Shown: in pieces, positions 52,315-61,390 of the stretch
How the letters are laid out: each line of letters starts with the position of its first letter
Numbering within the stretch: position 1 is the first letter of the stretch
From: Chitinophagales bacterium
GTDB lineage: Bacteria; Bacteroidota; Bacteroidia; Chitinophagales; CAIOSU01
Assembly (NCBI GenBank): GCA_026003335.1
Contig: BPHB01000003.1
Coordinates: 1 to 64,000, forward strand
Direction of reading: 5' to 3'
Length of the DNA stretch: 64,000 nucleotides
The notes under the pieces: generated by a model
Seen by the model: the letters and a program-made list of their open reading frames with translations, nothing else
Databases searched by the model: none
What the model was told of the DNA's origin: nothing
Translations under genes and position numbers: made by a program

Positions 52315-53898
52315 ATGAAGCAAATCACCTCTCAGCTTTTCAGGCCCGTGGATATTACTTTTCTGATTGTGTTGAGGGTAGCTTTTGGCCTCATTATGAT
52401 GTGGGAGGTTGAGCGGTATTTTGAAAAAGACTGGATCCGGGAACATTATATTGAGCCTGTTTTTCATTTTACCTATGAGGGCTTTCACTGGGTTAAGCCA
52501 TGGCCCGGTGACGGCATGATACTACATTTTTATGTACTTGCATTTCTGGGGCTGCTCCTGGTTATTGGACTGTTTTACCGGGTTGCAGCCGTATTCATGT
52601 TTCTGGCTTTTACCTATGTATTTCTTCTGGAGGTAGCTTATTATCTCAATCATTTTTATCTGGTTGTGCTCATCAGTTTTCTGCTCATTTTTTTACCGGC
52701 CCACAAAGCATGGTCTGTGGATGCTTTGCTATGGAAAAAATGCAAAACGGATATGATTCCCGCCTGGCCGCTGTGGCTCCTGAGGTTTCAAATCGGACTG
52801 GTGTATGTCTATGGGGCTTTGGCCAAAATGAATTATGATTGGCTCATTCTGGCTCAGCCCATGCATAGCTGGCTGGGCGAGAAAACCGACTTTCCGATTA
52901 TCGGGCGCTATTTCCATGCCCACTGGGTAGCCTACTTCATGTCCTGGAGCGGTATGCTCATTGACCTGTTTGCCCCGTTCCTCCTCTCGGTAAGAATAAC
53001 CCGCCCGTTTATGTATGCCGTCATTCTTGCGTTTCATTTCATGAATGACCGGCTGTTTTTCATCGGCATCTTTCCATGGTTTATGGTTTTGTATTCCACC
53101 GTATTTTTCCCGGCAGACTGGCCAAAGCGCCTGGTGCATGAGTTGCGCTACGGAACGAAAGCAAGACATTTGTTGCTCATAGCAGGCGGTGTTTTGCTGG
53201 CTTTGGTGCATCTGTATTTTCACCGGTCGTTTGAGATAGTGCCTTTTTTGGTGGCATTTGCCGCAGGTATGATTCTGGCGTGGACGGTAGTGGAGGCTTT
53301 TCTTTACCGCCCTGCTCCTGCAGAGGTTGCTCATACGCCTGCTCCGGTGGTGCATCCCCTCCTGAAACCAGTGATTGTTCTGCTGCTTGCTGTGTGGGTT
53401 GTTTTTCAGTCTGCTTTCCCGCTGCGGCATTATTTTATTCCCGGAGATGCAAGCTGGACTGAGGAGGGCCACCGCTTTGCCTGGCGGATGATGCTGCGCA
53501 TGAAATACGGACGCATAAAATTTTTTGCCTACGACCCGGAAACAGAAAGCAGCTTTGAACTCAATCAATACCTCACTCCCAGACAGGCCGATAAAATGTC
53601 CACCCGTCCGCATATGATCCACCAGTATGCGAAGTTTCTCAAAGAGGATTTGAAGAAACGCGATATAGAAGCTATGGGTATGAGAAAGGAACATATACAC
53701 CGCTATCAGATAAGAGTGGAAGCTTTTTCTAATCTCAACTGCAGGGTATTTATGCGCCTCATTGATCCGCAGGCGGATTTATCCAAAGTGACCTATTCTG
53801 ACTTTCGGCATAACTGGTGGGTCTTGTTGCAGGATGAAGCCTTAAGACAGTATAAGCCTGAGAAACATTGCGGGCTGAAGCAGGAGGAAAGTGAATAG
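52315..53898 (+). CDS. HTTM domain protein (vitamin K-dependent gamma-carboxylase-like)
   Basis: The 527-residue protein has an N-terminal region with about 8 membrane helices (residues 10-350, HTTM domain) and a C-terminal soluble part with the family segment SWTEEGHRFAWRMMLRMKYG. It resembles the vitamin K-dependent gamma-glutamyl carboxylase family. Bacterial members are mostly uncharacterised and carboxylation is not proven for them. It diverges from a UbiA prenyltransferase, an enzyme type that makes prenylated quinones such as vitamin K2, which makes a functional link thinkable. The start is the ATG at 52315; the stop lies 28 bp before the convergent GNAT gene. Confidence 0.82.
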   Translation: MKQITSQLFRPVDITFLIVLRVAFGLIMMWEVERYFEKDWIREHYIEPVFHFTYEGFHWVKPWPGDGMILHFYVLAFLGLLLVIGLFYRVAAVFMFLAFTYVFLLEVAYYLNHFYLVVLISFLLIFLPAHKAWSVDALLWKKCKTDMIPAWPLWLLRFQIGLVYVYGALAKMNYDWLILAQPMHSWLGEKTDFPIIGRYFHAHWVAYFMSWSGMLIDLFAPFLLSVRITRPFMYAVILAFHFMNDRLFFIGIFPWFMVLYSTVFFPADWPKRLVHELRYGTKARHLLLIAGGVLLALVHLYFHRSFEIVPFLVAFAAGMILAWTVVEAFLYRPAPAEVAHTPAPVVHPLLKPVIVLLLAVWVVFQSAFPLRHYFIPGDASWTEEGHRFAWRMMLRMKYGRIKFFAYDPETESSFELNQYLTPRQADKMSTRPHMIHQYAKFLKEDLKKRDIEAMGMRKEHIHRYQIRVEAFSNLNCRVFMRLIDPQADLSKVTYSDFRHNWWVLLQDEALRQYKPEKHCGLKQEESE

Positions 53899-53926
53899 CA
53901 TCAGGTGGTGGCGTTGCTTCCCATTT

Positions 53927-54985
53927 TTACCGCTTTACATGATGATGGCCATAGACGAGGGCAGCAAGCCGGCCATTGGAGCCGTAGAGTTTCATCACAA
54001 CCAGCAGTTCATCCCTGGTGGAGAGAGGTTGCTGCATTACCACGCGACAACGTCCTTCTGGAGCCTGTTGGGCTATCTGAATCAGATTAAAGGAAAGATT
54101 TTTCGCATGCGATAAATCAGATAATGCAGGCAGCATGAGCCGTATGCATTTCTGAAGAATAGCTTCGGCATTCCAGGGGGAAGGTCTGATGTATTGCATC
54201 AGAGGCTCCTTGGGGCTGTAAGAAAGCAATGGTGCTATATGAAAAACATTTTCCGTATCTACTCCGCGAAAGCCTACTTTCTCAAAAATCTTCTGCACTA
54301 TGGTGTTTTCATTTCTTGCTCCAAATAAAAAGTGCTTAAGTCCGTGTTGCAGGCAATACAATTTTATAAAGCGGAGCATATCATAGAAATATCCGCTTTG
54401 CTGATATTTTTTACAAATACCCCCAATGTGTGACTCCAGATTGCCGCTGACCTTGTTGAGGGCAAAAAAACCCACATATTCCCCGATTTCCTTGTCACGA
54501 ATGAATAAAATACAGTTGTTCGGGAAGTGCCTGAAATGATTGAACTTGCGGTAGAACTGAAACACGCATTCTATTTCTTTCTGCCTGGTAACGAGGCGTG
54601 TCAGCAGGGGTGAGCGGTAATAACCAATGGGATAGGCACCCCATGTATCCGTGAGCATGTGCTTCAACAGCCGGTCCTGGGTGCCGTCATAGGTTTCGTA
54701 TTCCAGATGCTTGTGCAGATATTCTCCCGGAGGAGGCGAATCAATAAGCGTTTTGTATCTGCGTATGCTCCCCGAAAAGGCGTAGGGCAAACCCATACGA
54801 CTTAGTTTCAGGGGAGCCATTTCATCAGTGGCAGACACCCGCAGCCGGCAAATGTCATATTCCTCCTGGAGAATTTGTTTGAATAATGTTTTCTCATCAA
54901 AGACGGTAGTGTTGCAGCGTCCGACTTTCATTTTCAGCACGCGGCTTTCTATTTCCGAGCATTCAAGTTGTGTTTCTGAGTGCAT
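53927..54985 (-). CDS. GNAT-family N-acetyltransferase (sugar-amine type, WecD-like)
   Basis: The 352-residue protein contains the segment LTDTWGAYPIGYYRSPLLTR near residue 112 and a GNAT core around VGFFALNKVSGNLESHIGG and FGARNENTIVQKIFEKVGF, the acetyl-CoA site and the last core strand/helix. WecD-like enzymes acetylate amino sugars used in surface polysaccharides or glycolipids. The large C-terminal segment after residue 270 is not part of the standard GNAT fold and I do not recognise it. The gene is 15 bp downstream of a GT2 gene on the same strand, so both may act on the same glycan. The start is the ATG at 54985. Confidence 0.72.
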   Translation of the reverse strand: MHSETQLECSEIESRVLKMKVGRCNTTVFDEKTLFKQILQEEYDICRLRVSATDEMAPLKLSRMGLPYAFSGSIRRYKTLIDSPPPGEYLHKHLEYETYDGTQDRLLKHMLTDTWGAYPIGYYRSPLLTRLVTRQKEIECVFQFYRKFNHFRHFPNNCILFIRDKEIGEYVGFFALNKVSGNLESHIGGICKKYQQSGYFYDMLRFIKLYCLQHGLKHFLFGARNENTIVQKIFEKVGFRGVDTENVFHIAPLLSYSPKEPLMQYIRPSPWNAEAILQKCIRLMLPALSDLSHAKNLSFNLIQIAQQAPEGRCRVVMQQPLSTRDELLVVMKLYGSNGRLAALVYGHHHVKR

Positions 54986-55000
54986 AGTGTAGCGAAAAAT

Positions 55001-55948
55001 TCAGACAGAACTTCCGTCATTAAGTCCGGATGTTTTGTCAATTACCCGGTAGGGTTCGGTACGGGTCAGTTTTCCATATATTCCCCAAACAAAGATTAAA
55101 ATTAGAATCAGCAAAATTGTTTGCATAGCTGCATGAAAAATCAGTGTACTCTTCCACGACAGAACGATAGTCAGCACCGAGAAGACCGCAATAAAAAAGA
55201 AAAACGCCAAGATGCTCTTGCCAGGAAAGGGATAATACTCCGGAGTGTAGCGCAGGAATATCCACAGCTTTTTCCGGAGCGGATGATTGGATGAACCATG
55301 ATATCGCGGATTGAAAGGCACCGGGGCATAGCCTACCAGCCTCGCGTCAAGAGTTTGTTTGATAAAAGCTTCAAAATGCAGTTTCGGCTCAAACGTTTCT
55401 CCGTGGAAAACCACCGTTCGCCTGAATATTTTGAAACTATCTGTAGGGTATTTGTGCCACAGGAAATTCACCGCCTTCTGGCTGAGGCGCGCTAACCGCG
55501 GGTAGCGGCTTTTCAGATGATACTTATCGGGAGCCATCCCGAAAATCAAATAAAAAGGTTCCGATGTGATTTTCCGGTACAGAATTTCAATTCCCGAGGG
55601 ATCATGCTCCAGGTCATCATCTATGGTTACTATGTATTGTCCGGTCGCATGTGCCATACCTGCCAGTGCGGCCATCCATTGTCCCGCATTTTTACCGAGC
55701 CTGATGCCATGCACCCGTGGATTTTGAGATGCCAGCTCCCGGATGGTTACCCAGGTGTTATCGGGGCTGCAGTCGTCCACGAAAATGATTTCATAGCTGA
55801 GCCCCACAAGCTTTTCCAATATATGCCGGAGGCGATTGAGCAACTCCGGCAACACCGGGGCACTTTTAAATGCCGGAACAATGACGGATAGGGTAGCGGG
55901 TTGCCTGCCGGTTGTCACGGTGAGCAAAGTATTTGTTTCTTTTCGCAA
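55001..55948 (-). CDS. GT2 family glycosyltransferase (dolichol-phosphate mannosyltransferase/ArnC type)
   Basis: The 315-residue protein has the GT2 core: SVIVPAFKSAPVLPELLNR, EIIFVDDCSPDNTW and YIVTIDDDLEHDP with the DDD/DxD metal site. Two C-terminal membrane helices (about 240-295) follow, as in ArnC/GtrB and DPM1-like enzymes that load a sugar onto a lipid phosphate. It would make a polyprenyl- or undecaprenyl-phosphate sugar donor for the polytopic transferases nearby. No ATG exists at the start; it is probably TTG at 55948 or GTG at 55918, so the N-terminus is uncertain. Confidence 0.85.
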   Translation of the reverse strand: MRKETNTLLTVTTGRQPATLSVIVPAFKSAPVLPELLNRLRHILEKLVGLSYEIIFVDDCSPDNTWVTIRELASQNPRVHGIRLGKNAGQWMAALAGMAHATGQYIVTIDDDLEHDPSGIEILYRKITSEPFYLIFGMAPDKYHLKSRYPRLARLSQKAVNFLWHKYPTDSFKIFRRTVVFHGETFEPKLHFEAFIKQTLDARLVGYAPVPFNPRYHGSSNHPLRKKLWIFLRYTPEYYPFPGKSILAFFFFIAVFSVLTIVLSWKSTLIFHAAMQTILLILILIFVWGIYGKLTRTEPYRVIDKTSGLNDGSSV

Positions 55949-56032
55949 AGAAAGATACTGGTTTATGATTTTTCTGTGGTTGTAAATTCTGCAAGGTGAT
56001 ATTGCTTTCTCCGCTTTAATTTTAGTTAAGGT

Positions 56033-56992
56033 ATGAAGTCAGCAATACACCAGTGGACAGAGGTATGGTCAGGTCGGGATGCTGTCAGGGAGCTGGCGAA
56101 GCTGTCTCCGCTGCGCAGTATGGCGGCCATAGCGCTGGAATGGGCGCTCTTGACCGGAGCCATTGCGCTGCATCGCCAGTTTCCGCATCCTGTTGTCTAT
56201 GCATTTGCCTTTGTTCTTATAGGCACCCGCATGTATGCACTCTACAGCCTGATGCACGATGGCATGCATTATCTGCTGCTGAAAAACAAGTTTTTCAATG
56301 ATCTTTGCACGCGCTTGTTTCTGGCGTGGCCTCTTTTCCTGTCATTGAGCCGCACGCGGGAGGCTCACCTTCGTCATCACCTACATCTTAAAACTGCCGA
56401 TGATCCGGAAATGGCACATCTGCAATACGATGAATTTAAATTTCCGAAAACGCGCAGGCAATGGCTCGCTATCTGGATGATGGATCTGACAGGAATAAAT
56501 TTCCTGCGCTATTTTATTGCTAAGAAGATACGTGCAGCACGCAAAGTCTTATCCGGCCGGAGTGTGCCGGGCATTATGCCCAAGCCCGTTAGCTATCATC
56601 AGGCGCTGAAGCTGGTGTATTACACAGTACTGGCCGCTGTGCTTATGTGGACGAATACGTTCATGGCTTTTGTCTTGTACTGGCTGCTCCCTTACATGAC
56701 CCTTTATCAGTTGCTCAATCGTATCAGGCTGAGTACGGAGCATTTTCACATTGCTTCCGAAGAGGTCTATCAGACCCGAACGGTGAAAAGCGGCTGGATT
56801 GAAAGAGCACTGATTTTCCCCCATAACATAAATTATCATGCTGAGCATCATCTTTTCCCTTATGTGCCTTTTTATCGGTTGCCGGCATTGCACCGTCTGT
56901 TGCAACAGCATTCAGCCGTAAGCAGGCGCATATATGTTACCGGAGGAATCAAAGGACTTTTGCAGGACCTTAATGTATCAGCTAAAAAATAG
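56033..56992 (+). CDS. Membrane fatty acid desaturase
   Basis: The 319-residue protein has the three histidine boxes of the membrane desaturase family: HDGMH (75-79), HLRHH (112-116) and NYHAEHH (267-273), with membrane helices between them. They bind a diiron site that introduces a double bond or hydroxyl group into an acyl chain. The exact position of attack is not predictable. It begins at the ATG at 56033 and ends 2 bp before the next gene (PhyH-like), so the two are coupled. It diverges from the GT2 gene. Confidence 0.88.
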   Translation: MKSAIHQWTEVWSGRDAVRELAKLSPLRSMAAIALEWALLTGAIALHRQFPHPVVYAFAFVLIGTRMYALYSLMHDGMHYLLLKNKFFNDLCTRLFLAWPLFLSLSRTREAHLRHHLHLKTADDPEMAHLQYDEFKFPKTRRQWLAIWMMDLTGINFLRYFIAKKIRAARKVLSGRSVPGIMPKPVSYHQALKLVYYTVLAAVLMWTNTFMAFVLYWLLPYMTLYQLLNRIRLSTEHFHIASEEVYQTRTVKSGWIERALIFPHNINYHAEHHLFPYVPFYRLPALHRLLQQHSAVSRRIYVTGGIKGLLQDLNVSAKK

Positions 56993-56994
56993 CT

Positions 56995-57783
56995 ATGGAT
57001 AAACACGGGTTTTTAACTCAGATTCAGCAGCAGGGCTATTATATCAGTCCCAGGCTTTTCAGCGACAGTTTTATCAACCGCCTGAAAGCCGAACTGGAAC
57101 GGGCTATTGCTGCGGAGGCTGCTTTTCATAAAACAACCCGTTACCGTGAATATGGTATGCTACTGGCCTGCCCTCTCTATGGTGGTGCATTTCTGGAGTT
57201 GTTGCATTACGATTCCCTCATAGAGCCCTTCAACTGGGCGCTGGGGGAAACGTGTATCATTTACGTGTACACTTCTTCCAGCATGCCCCCCAAAGGCACC
57301 AATTACTCCTCCCGCCTGCATGTAGACCGTCCCATGTTTATCCCGGGCTATCTGGAGTCGCTGGCCTGCCTGATACCTCTGGATGATTTCACCGAAGAGA
57401 ATGGAGCTACCTATTTTTTGCCGGGTTCTCATCTTACGGCTAATCCACCTGATGAAGAGTACTTCTATAAAAATGCCACTCGCCTGGTGACGGAAAGGGG
57501 TACGGTTTTTTATTTCAACCCACGGCTGTGGCATGCGGGTGGTTATAATCATACCCATCAATGGCGGCATGCAGTGGGCATGGCTATGGTGCGCCCCTAT
57601 CTGAAGCAACGCATAGATTTGCCGCGGGCCATGAAAGGAATGGACTTAAGCCATGTGCCTGATAAGGTGCTGCAGAAACTGGGTTTTTTTGCCCAGCCTC
57701 CCGCATCGCTGGAAGAATATTATGCCCCTCCGGATCAACGACCCTATCGCCAGCCTTCCGAGTGGGAGACCAACCTGCCTTAA
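56995..57783 (+). CDS. Phytanoyl-CoA dioxygenase-like Fe(II)/2-oxoglutarate enzyme
   Basis: The 262-residue protein carries the iron facial triad: His109 and Asp111 in LHVDRP and a distal His180 in LWHAGGYNH, with Arg197 or a nearby Arg possibly binding 2-oxoglutarate. PhyH-like enzymes hydroxylate acyl chains, amino acids or lipids. The start is the ATG at 56995, 2 bp after the desaturase stop, so both probably act on the same lipid. It is convergent, 5 bp apart, with the second desaturase gene. Confidence 0.83.
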   Translation: MDKHGFLTQIQQQGYYISPRLFSDSFINRLKAELERAIAAEAAFHKTTRYREYGMLLACPLYGGAFLELLHYDSLIEPFNWALGETCIIYVYTSSSMPPKGTNYSSRLHVDRPMFIPGYLESLACLIPLDDFTEENGATYFLPGSHLTANPPDEEYFYKNATRLVTERGTVFYFNPRLWHAGGYNHTHQWRHAVGMAMVRPYLKQRIDLPRAMKGMDLSHVPDKVLQKLGFFAQPPASLEEYYAPPDQRPYRQPSEWETNLP

Positions 57784-57788
57784 GACCG

Positions 57789-58922
57789 TCAGCGCGCCTG
57801 GTAGGAATGTTTGTTGGCTATCTCATTTACAATGTGCTTGCTGGTGTTGCCGGCCATTAGTCGCAGGTAGGCGTAATGATCATTCCACAGTTTCCGGAAT
57901 GTATTATACTCTTTGTAAGGATATCCGTATTTGCGGCACAGCTCCTTGACTATCGGAATGGCTTTGTACAGGTTTTCAACCGGAATGAATGGTATAAGAT
58001 GATGCTCAATCTGAATATGAAATCCTCCGGTGTACCACTGCCAGAAACGACTGTGGGGGCAGAAATTCGTGGTGTTGTGGCATACATAATAGCCAAAGTG
58101 ATTGGCATGTTGTGCCGGAATAGGCTCGGTAACCGACGGTACAAAATGATTAATAGCTGCACCTGCATAAATGCCAGCAAACAGGGCACACTGATACACC
58201 AGATAAAGCGCTGCGCACCATAACAACGACTGACCCAGCAAAGCAGGAAGCACGACATAATAAAATGCCGTCATCCCCAGCGATAGGAGCTGCTCTGAAT
58301 CTATGGGACGGTTATGTTTACTCCAGTAGCCGGAGCGAATGCCACCGATGGTGGTGATGATATTGGCATAAAACGGATAAAAAATCAAAGCCAGTCGGTG
58401 CTGCATTCGGTGTAGCGGCCGTACTGCAAGCAAACCGGAATACCGGATGAAGTCGGAAAAAGCAGCCACCTCATAGTCATAATGCGGGTCACCGATTTTT
58501 ATGTGATGGCTGTTGTGCTCAAAGCGAAGCGGATTTTTAATGATAAACGGCCACACCACAGGCCAGGCGAGTGTCAATAGAGCCTTGAAGAAAGCATGGC
58601 GCGGAAAGTTGCGATGAATAGCCTCATGAGCAACAAGCCCAAACAGGGATGTGCCTGCAGCCGCCTGGATGATGACCAGTACTACTGCGTATGCTTTTGG
58701 AAGGGAGCCGTAAAGAGCAGCCAGCGAGCAAGCAAAAAATGCAATCCATGTGGCCAGCCGGATATAGAAAAATGTATTTACGTACCAGGCCGGAGCCCGG
58801 TAAAGGTTGGCCTGATAGCACCGTTGCACCAGCTCTTCAAAAAAAGGTTCGTTAAAACAGTCATCCGGAATGCGCTCACTGTCCGTCAGCTCTCCTATTT
58901 TGAATCGCTGCAAATAGTGCAT
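57789..58922 (-). CDS. Fatty acid desaturase (front-end type), split from its cytochrome b5 domain
   Basis: The 377-residue protein has the boxes HEAIH (about 99-103), HNSHH (about 136-140) and QIEHH (about 304-308); the QIEHH form is typical of front-end (delta-6/delta-5-like) desaturases that carry a fused cytochrome b5. Its first residues, MHYLQRFKIGELTD, look like the closing helix and strand of a b5 domain rather than a desaturase start. The preceding b5 frame ends at a TGA that overlaps this ATG (TGATG). The gene was therefore probably one b5-desaturase fusion, now in two frames. It may still be made as two chains by termination-reinitiation. An upstream GTG (58925) is an alternative start. 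Confidence 0.85.
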   Translation of the reverse strand: MHYLQRFKIGELTDSERIPDDCFNEPFFEELVQRCYQANLYRAPAWYVNTFFYIRLATWIAFFACSLAALYGSLPKAYAVVLVIIQAAAGTSLFGLVAHEAIHRNFPRHAFFKALLTLAWPVVWPFIIKNPLRFEHNSHHIKIGDPHYDYEVAAFSDFIRYSGLLAVRPLHRMQHRLALIFYPFYANIITTIGGIRSGYWSKHNRPIDSEQLLSLGMTAFYYVVLPALLGQSLLWCAALYLVYQCALFAGIYAGAAINHFVPSVTEPIPAQHANHFGYYVCHNTTNFCPHSRFWQWYTGGFHIQIEHHLIPFIPVENLYKAIPIVKELCRKYGYPYKEYNTFRKLWNDHYAYLRLMAGNTSKHIVNEIANKHSYQAR

Positions 58923-59116
58923 CACGCCGCATGGGTGCCGTGTTTGGCAGTGAAGTAGCTGGTGGCGTCTTCACCTGCGCGCGAGTCTATGACCTCCCAG
59001 CCTCCCGGATGTCGCGCAATGAACTCTGTCAAATCATACACGCTGTTGCGAATGATTACCCAACAGTCATGGGGCTGGTTGTGTTGCAGAACCTCTGCTC
59101 TGGAATACTTTCTCAT
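58922..59116 (-). CDS. Cytochrome b5-type heme-binding domain (truncated)
   Basis: From the ATG at 59116 this encodes 64 residues with the b5 heme motif HPGG (His36) and the second heme ligand His59 in FTAKHG, preceded by AGEDATSYF. The protein ends five residues after His59. A complete b5 domain would need about 15 more residues, which appear to be encoded at the start of the desaturase frame. It would donate electrons to the desaturase. An upstream ATG in the same frame (59173) gives an unlikely hydrophobic leader. Confidence 0.8.
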   Translation of the reverse strand: MRKYSRAEVLQHNQPHDCWVIIRNSVYDLTEFIARHPGGWEVIDSRAGEDATSYFTAKHGTHAA

Positions 59117-59209
59117 TTCTGTCGGGTGATTTAAAAATAGCTGCAGCGAATATAATGGTGAAAAAATGAACAATAAATTATAGTGCTGCTGCCGGCAATG
59201 GTTTTAAAG

Positions 59210-59217
59210 TATCTTTG
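59210..59217 (+). promoter_or_regulatory. Possible -7 promoter element of the TPR membrane transferase gene
   Basis: TATCTTTG matches TAnnTTTG and lies 55 bp upstream of the ATG at 59273. No good TTTG is seen at -33, so this is a weak call. Confidence 0.35.
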
Positions 59218-59272
59218 AAGGGATGATGATTTTTTGTCCGGCTGCTGCTTACGGCCTGAAACCGAAATAGGG

Positions 59273-60943
59273 ATGACTGTTAACGTGCTGAAACGTTTTT
59301 CCAACGGCAAACAGCTCTACCTATGGGTTTTTCTGAGCCTGGCAGCTCTATGCTTTCTCGTTTACGGGGAGGCGTTGCATTATGGTTTTGTGAGCATGGA
59401 TGATGAATATTTTATTCTGAACAATCCGGACGTACAACGCGTCAATGCCGAATCCTTGCGCGCCATTTTTACCTCCTTCGGGCGCGACTATCATTATGTG
59501 CCTCTATTCTATCTGTATTTTGCTGTGGTAAACCATTTTTGGGGCCCCGACCCTTTTTATTTTCATCTTTTTTCCCTGCTATTTCATATCGCTAATGCCT
59601 TTTTGGTTTTTTACCTGTTAAGCATGCTGAGTGGTAAAAAATATATGGCGCTGTTTGCGGCTTTTCTGTTTGCCGTGCATCCCCTTCAGGTGGAGGCTGT
59701 ATGCTGGGTTGCAGCGGTGAAAACGCCCATATCTGCGAGTTTCTTTCTTTTAGGCGCTGCAGCCTATTATCATCATCGTATTCGCTATGATGAGGGTCGG
59801 GTTGCGCTGTTGAATATTTTTTCTGTATTATGCTTTGTGTTTTTTATTTGTGCTATGCTGGTCAAAACCACTGCCGTAACACTGCCGCTGTTGCTGCTGG
59901 CCATGGATTATGTGATGGCTCCGGTGCCATTCAGGAATGTGGGCGCTTTTCTGAAGAAGTACGTGCCAGGCAAACTTTTTTTCCTACCGGCTATTCTGGT
60001 GTTGTTTGTCGTAAATCAGGCGGCTGCCGCGGAAGCCCCTTTTACACTCAGCATTCCCTACAACTTCCTTGACCATGTGGCTATCATCGGCCACAATGTG
60101 TTTTTTTATATGCAAAAAAGCCTGCTTCCTATGCATTTGAGTCTGTACTATAATCCTCCTATGCAGGGAGGTCTTTTTCAAACGCTATACGGATTGAAAG
60201 CGCTCATAGGATATAGCGCTGCGGCTGTGTTTTTGTGGGGAGCATATAAAAACCGGCTGCTGTTTCTGGCAGCATCCTTTTTTTTTATACCCCTGTGTAT
60301 CATGCTTGATACCTCGCTGTTCATAAAAGACATCATCCTGCTCACGGCCGACCGGTATTATTATCTCTCAGCTGCAGGTTTTTTCTTTTTGGCAGGATGG
60401 GGTATGGATAAGATGGCGCATGCTTTAAAAAAAACAACCACTATGAGGGTATTCGGTCTGGCGGGCGCGGTTTCCCTGTATGCCTATTGCGCACACGAGC
60501 AGATAAGGGTCTGGAAGGATTCGCTTGCACTGATGGAAAATACCGTACGACATGAACCCAATCCCGAATTCCACATCCGGCTGGGGCGTGAATATCTTAT
60601 CCGCGGATATCACGACAAGGCTTACGAAAATTTTCAGGTGGGTTTCAGCCGGATGGATGCCAATGTGCGCAAGCGGGTGCACTACACCATGGGTCTTACT
60701 CCCGGCCGCATCGGACTCAACTACGGGCGTAAGGACATGCATCAGTGGGCTCAGCGCTACTTTGAGATGGAAGTAAAAATGCATCCTGATTCGGCAATCT
60801 GGTGGGCCAACCTGGGACAGGCTTACATCCAGCTGGGCGACACCGTTTCAGCCGACTCCTGTTTCCGGGAAGCTGTTAGAAAAGGATTTCATCCGGCTGA
60901 AGCTCTGCCTCACACATCACCTCCGATACATGCGCCTGAATAA
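59273..60943 (+). CDS. Polytopic sugar-transferase-like membrane protein with C-terminal TPR
   Basis: The protein (556 residues from the ATG at 59273) has about 11 membrane helices, starting LYLWVFLSLAALCFLVYGEA. An acidic motif in the first outer loop, SMDDEYFI, is where PMT-type and related GT-C transferases have their catalytic residues. The C-terminal quarter (about 440-545) is made of TPR helices (RLGREYLIRGYHDKAYENF, GQAYIQLGDTVSADSCF). This is the TMTC/PMT-like layout that transfers sugar from a polyprenyl-phosphate donor. The next gene starts before this stop (14-bp overlap), so the two are coupled. A decayed partial copy lies at 62838-63484. Confidence 0.75.
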   Translation: MTVNVLKRFSNGKQLYLWVFLSLAALCFLVYGEALHYGFVSMDDEYFILNNPDVQRVNAESLRAIFTSFGRDYHYVPLFYLYFAVVNHFWGPDPFYFHLFSLLFHIANAFLVFYLLSMLSGKKYMALFAAFLFAVHPLQVEAVCWVAAVKTPISASFFLLGAAAYYHHRIRYDEGRVALLNIFSVLCFVFFICAMLVKTTAVTLPLLLLAMDYVMAPVPFRNVGAFLKKYVPGKLFFLPAILVLFVVNQAAAAEAPFTLSIPYNFLDHVAIIGHNVFFYMQKSLLPMHLSLYYNPPMQGGLFQTLYGLKALIGYSAAAVFLWGAYKNRLLFLAASFFFIPLCIMLDTSLFIKDIILLTADRYYYLSAAGFFFLAGWGMDKMAHALKKTTTMRVFGLAGAVSLYAYCAHEQIRVWKDSLALMENTVRHEPNPEFHIRLGREYLIRGYHDKAYENFQVGFSRMDANVRKRVHYTMGLTPGRIGLNYGRKDMHQWAQRYFEMEVKMHPDSAIWWANLGQAYIQLGDTVSADSCFREAVRKGFHPAEALPHTSPPIHAPE

Positions 60944-61390
60944 ATACGTTTTTACTTTCATAATTCTCATCGCCTTATTTGTTTTTAAGCTGGCCGTGTT
61001 ATGCTGGTCGCTGAATAAAGGACTGGACATCACCGATGAAGGAGCCTACCTGCTGTGGTCTGAATACTATGAGCACTACCGCTTTGCATTGCATTATTAT
61101 GCAATCCTGTTGCGCAAGCTGGTTTTCTTCATAGAGCCGGGAGTGATCAACTACCGGTTGTTGCGCATAGGTACAGAGCTGCTTTCTCTTTTGCTGTTTG
61201 CAGCAGGTTTCTGGAAATGGAGCAGATGCGAAAGAAGTCTTTTTTATCGGAGTAATCTGCCGTTGGCATTTCTTTTTTTCGGAGGCGCATTGGGTACGTT
61301 TCTGAGCCTGTTCTCCAGAGCATTTTCCTATAACGATTTTACGAATTTAAATGTGGTAGGTGCCTTCGGGTTGATTTTGTTTTTTTTGGG
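60607..61390. repeat. Segmental duplication, left copy (right copy 63200-63920)
   Basis: The end of the TPR transferase gene and the beginning of the next transferase gene recur about 2.54 kb downstream. The offset is 2,541 bp at the second gene's start and 2,544 bp further on, because of one extra codon. A block of about 190 bp (61101-61300 against 63645-63840) is almost identical, whereas flanking parts (for example 61000-61100) are strongly diverged. This uneven identity suggests gene conversion or recombination. Confidence 0.85.

Noticed and set aside
52729-53700. Minus-strand open frame of 323 codons
   Set aside because: Antisense to the HTTM gene; a basic, histidine-rich translation typical of a shadow frame.
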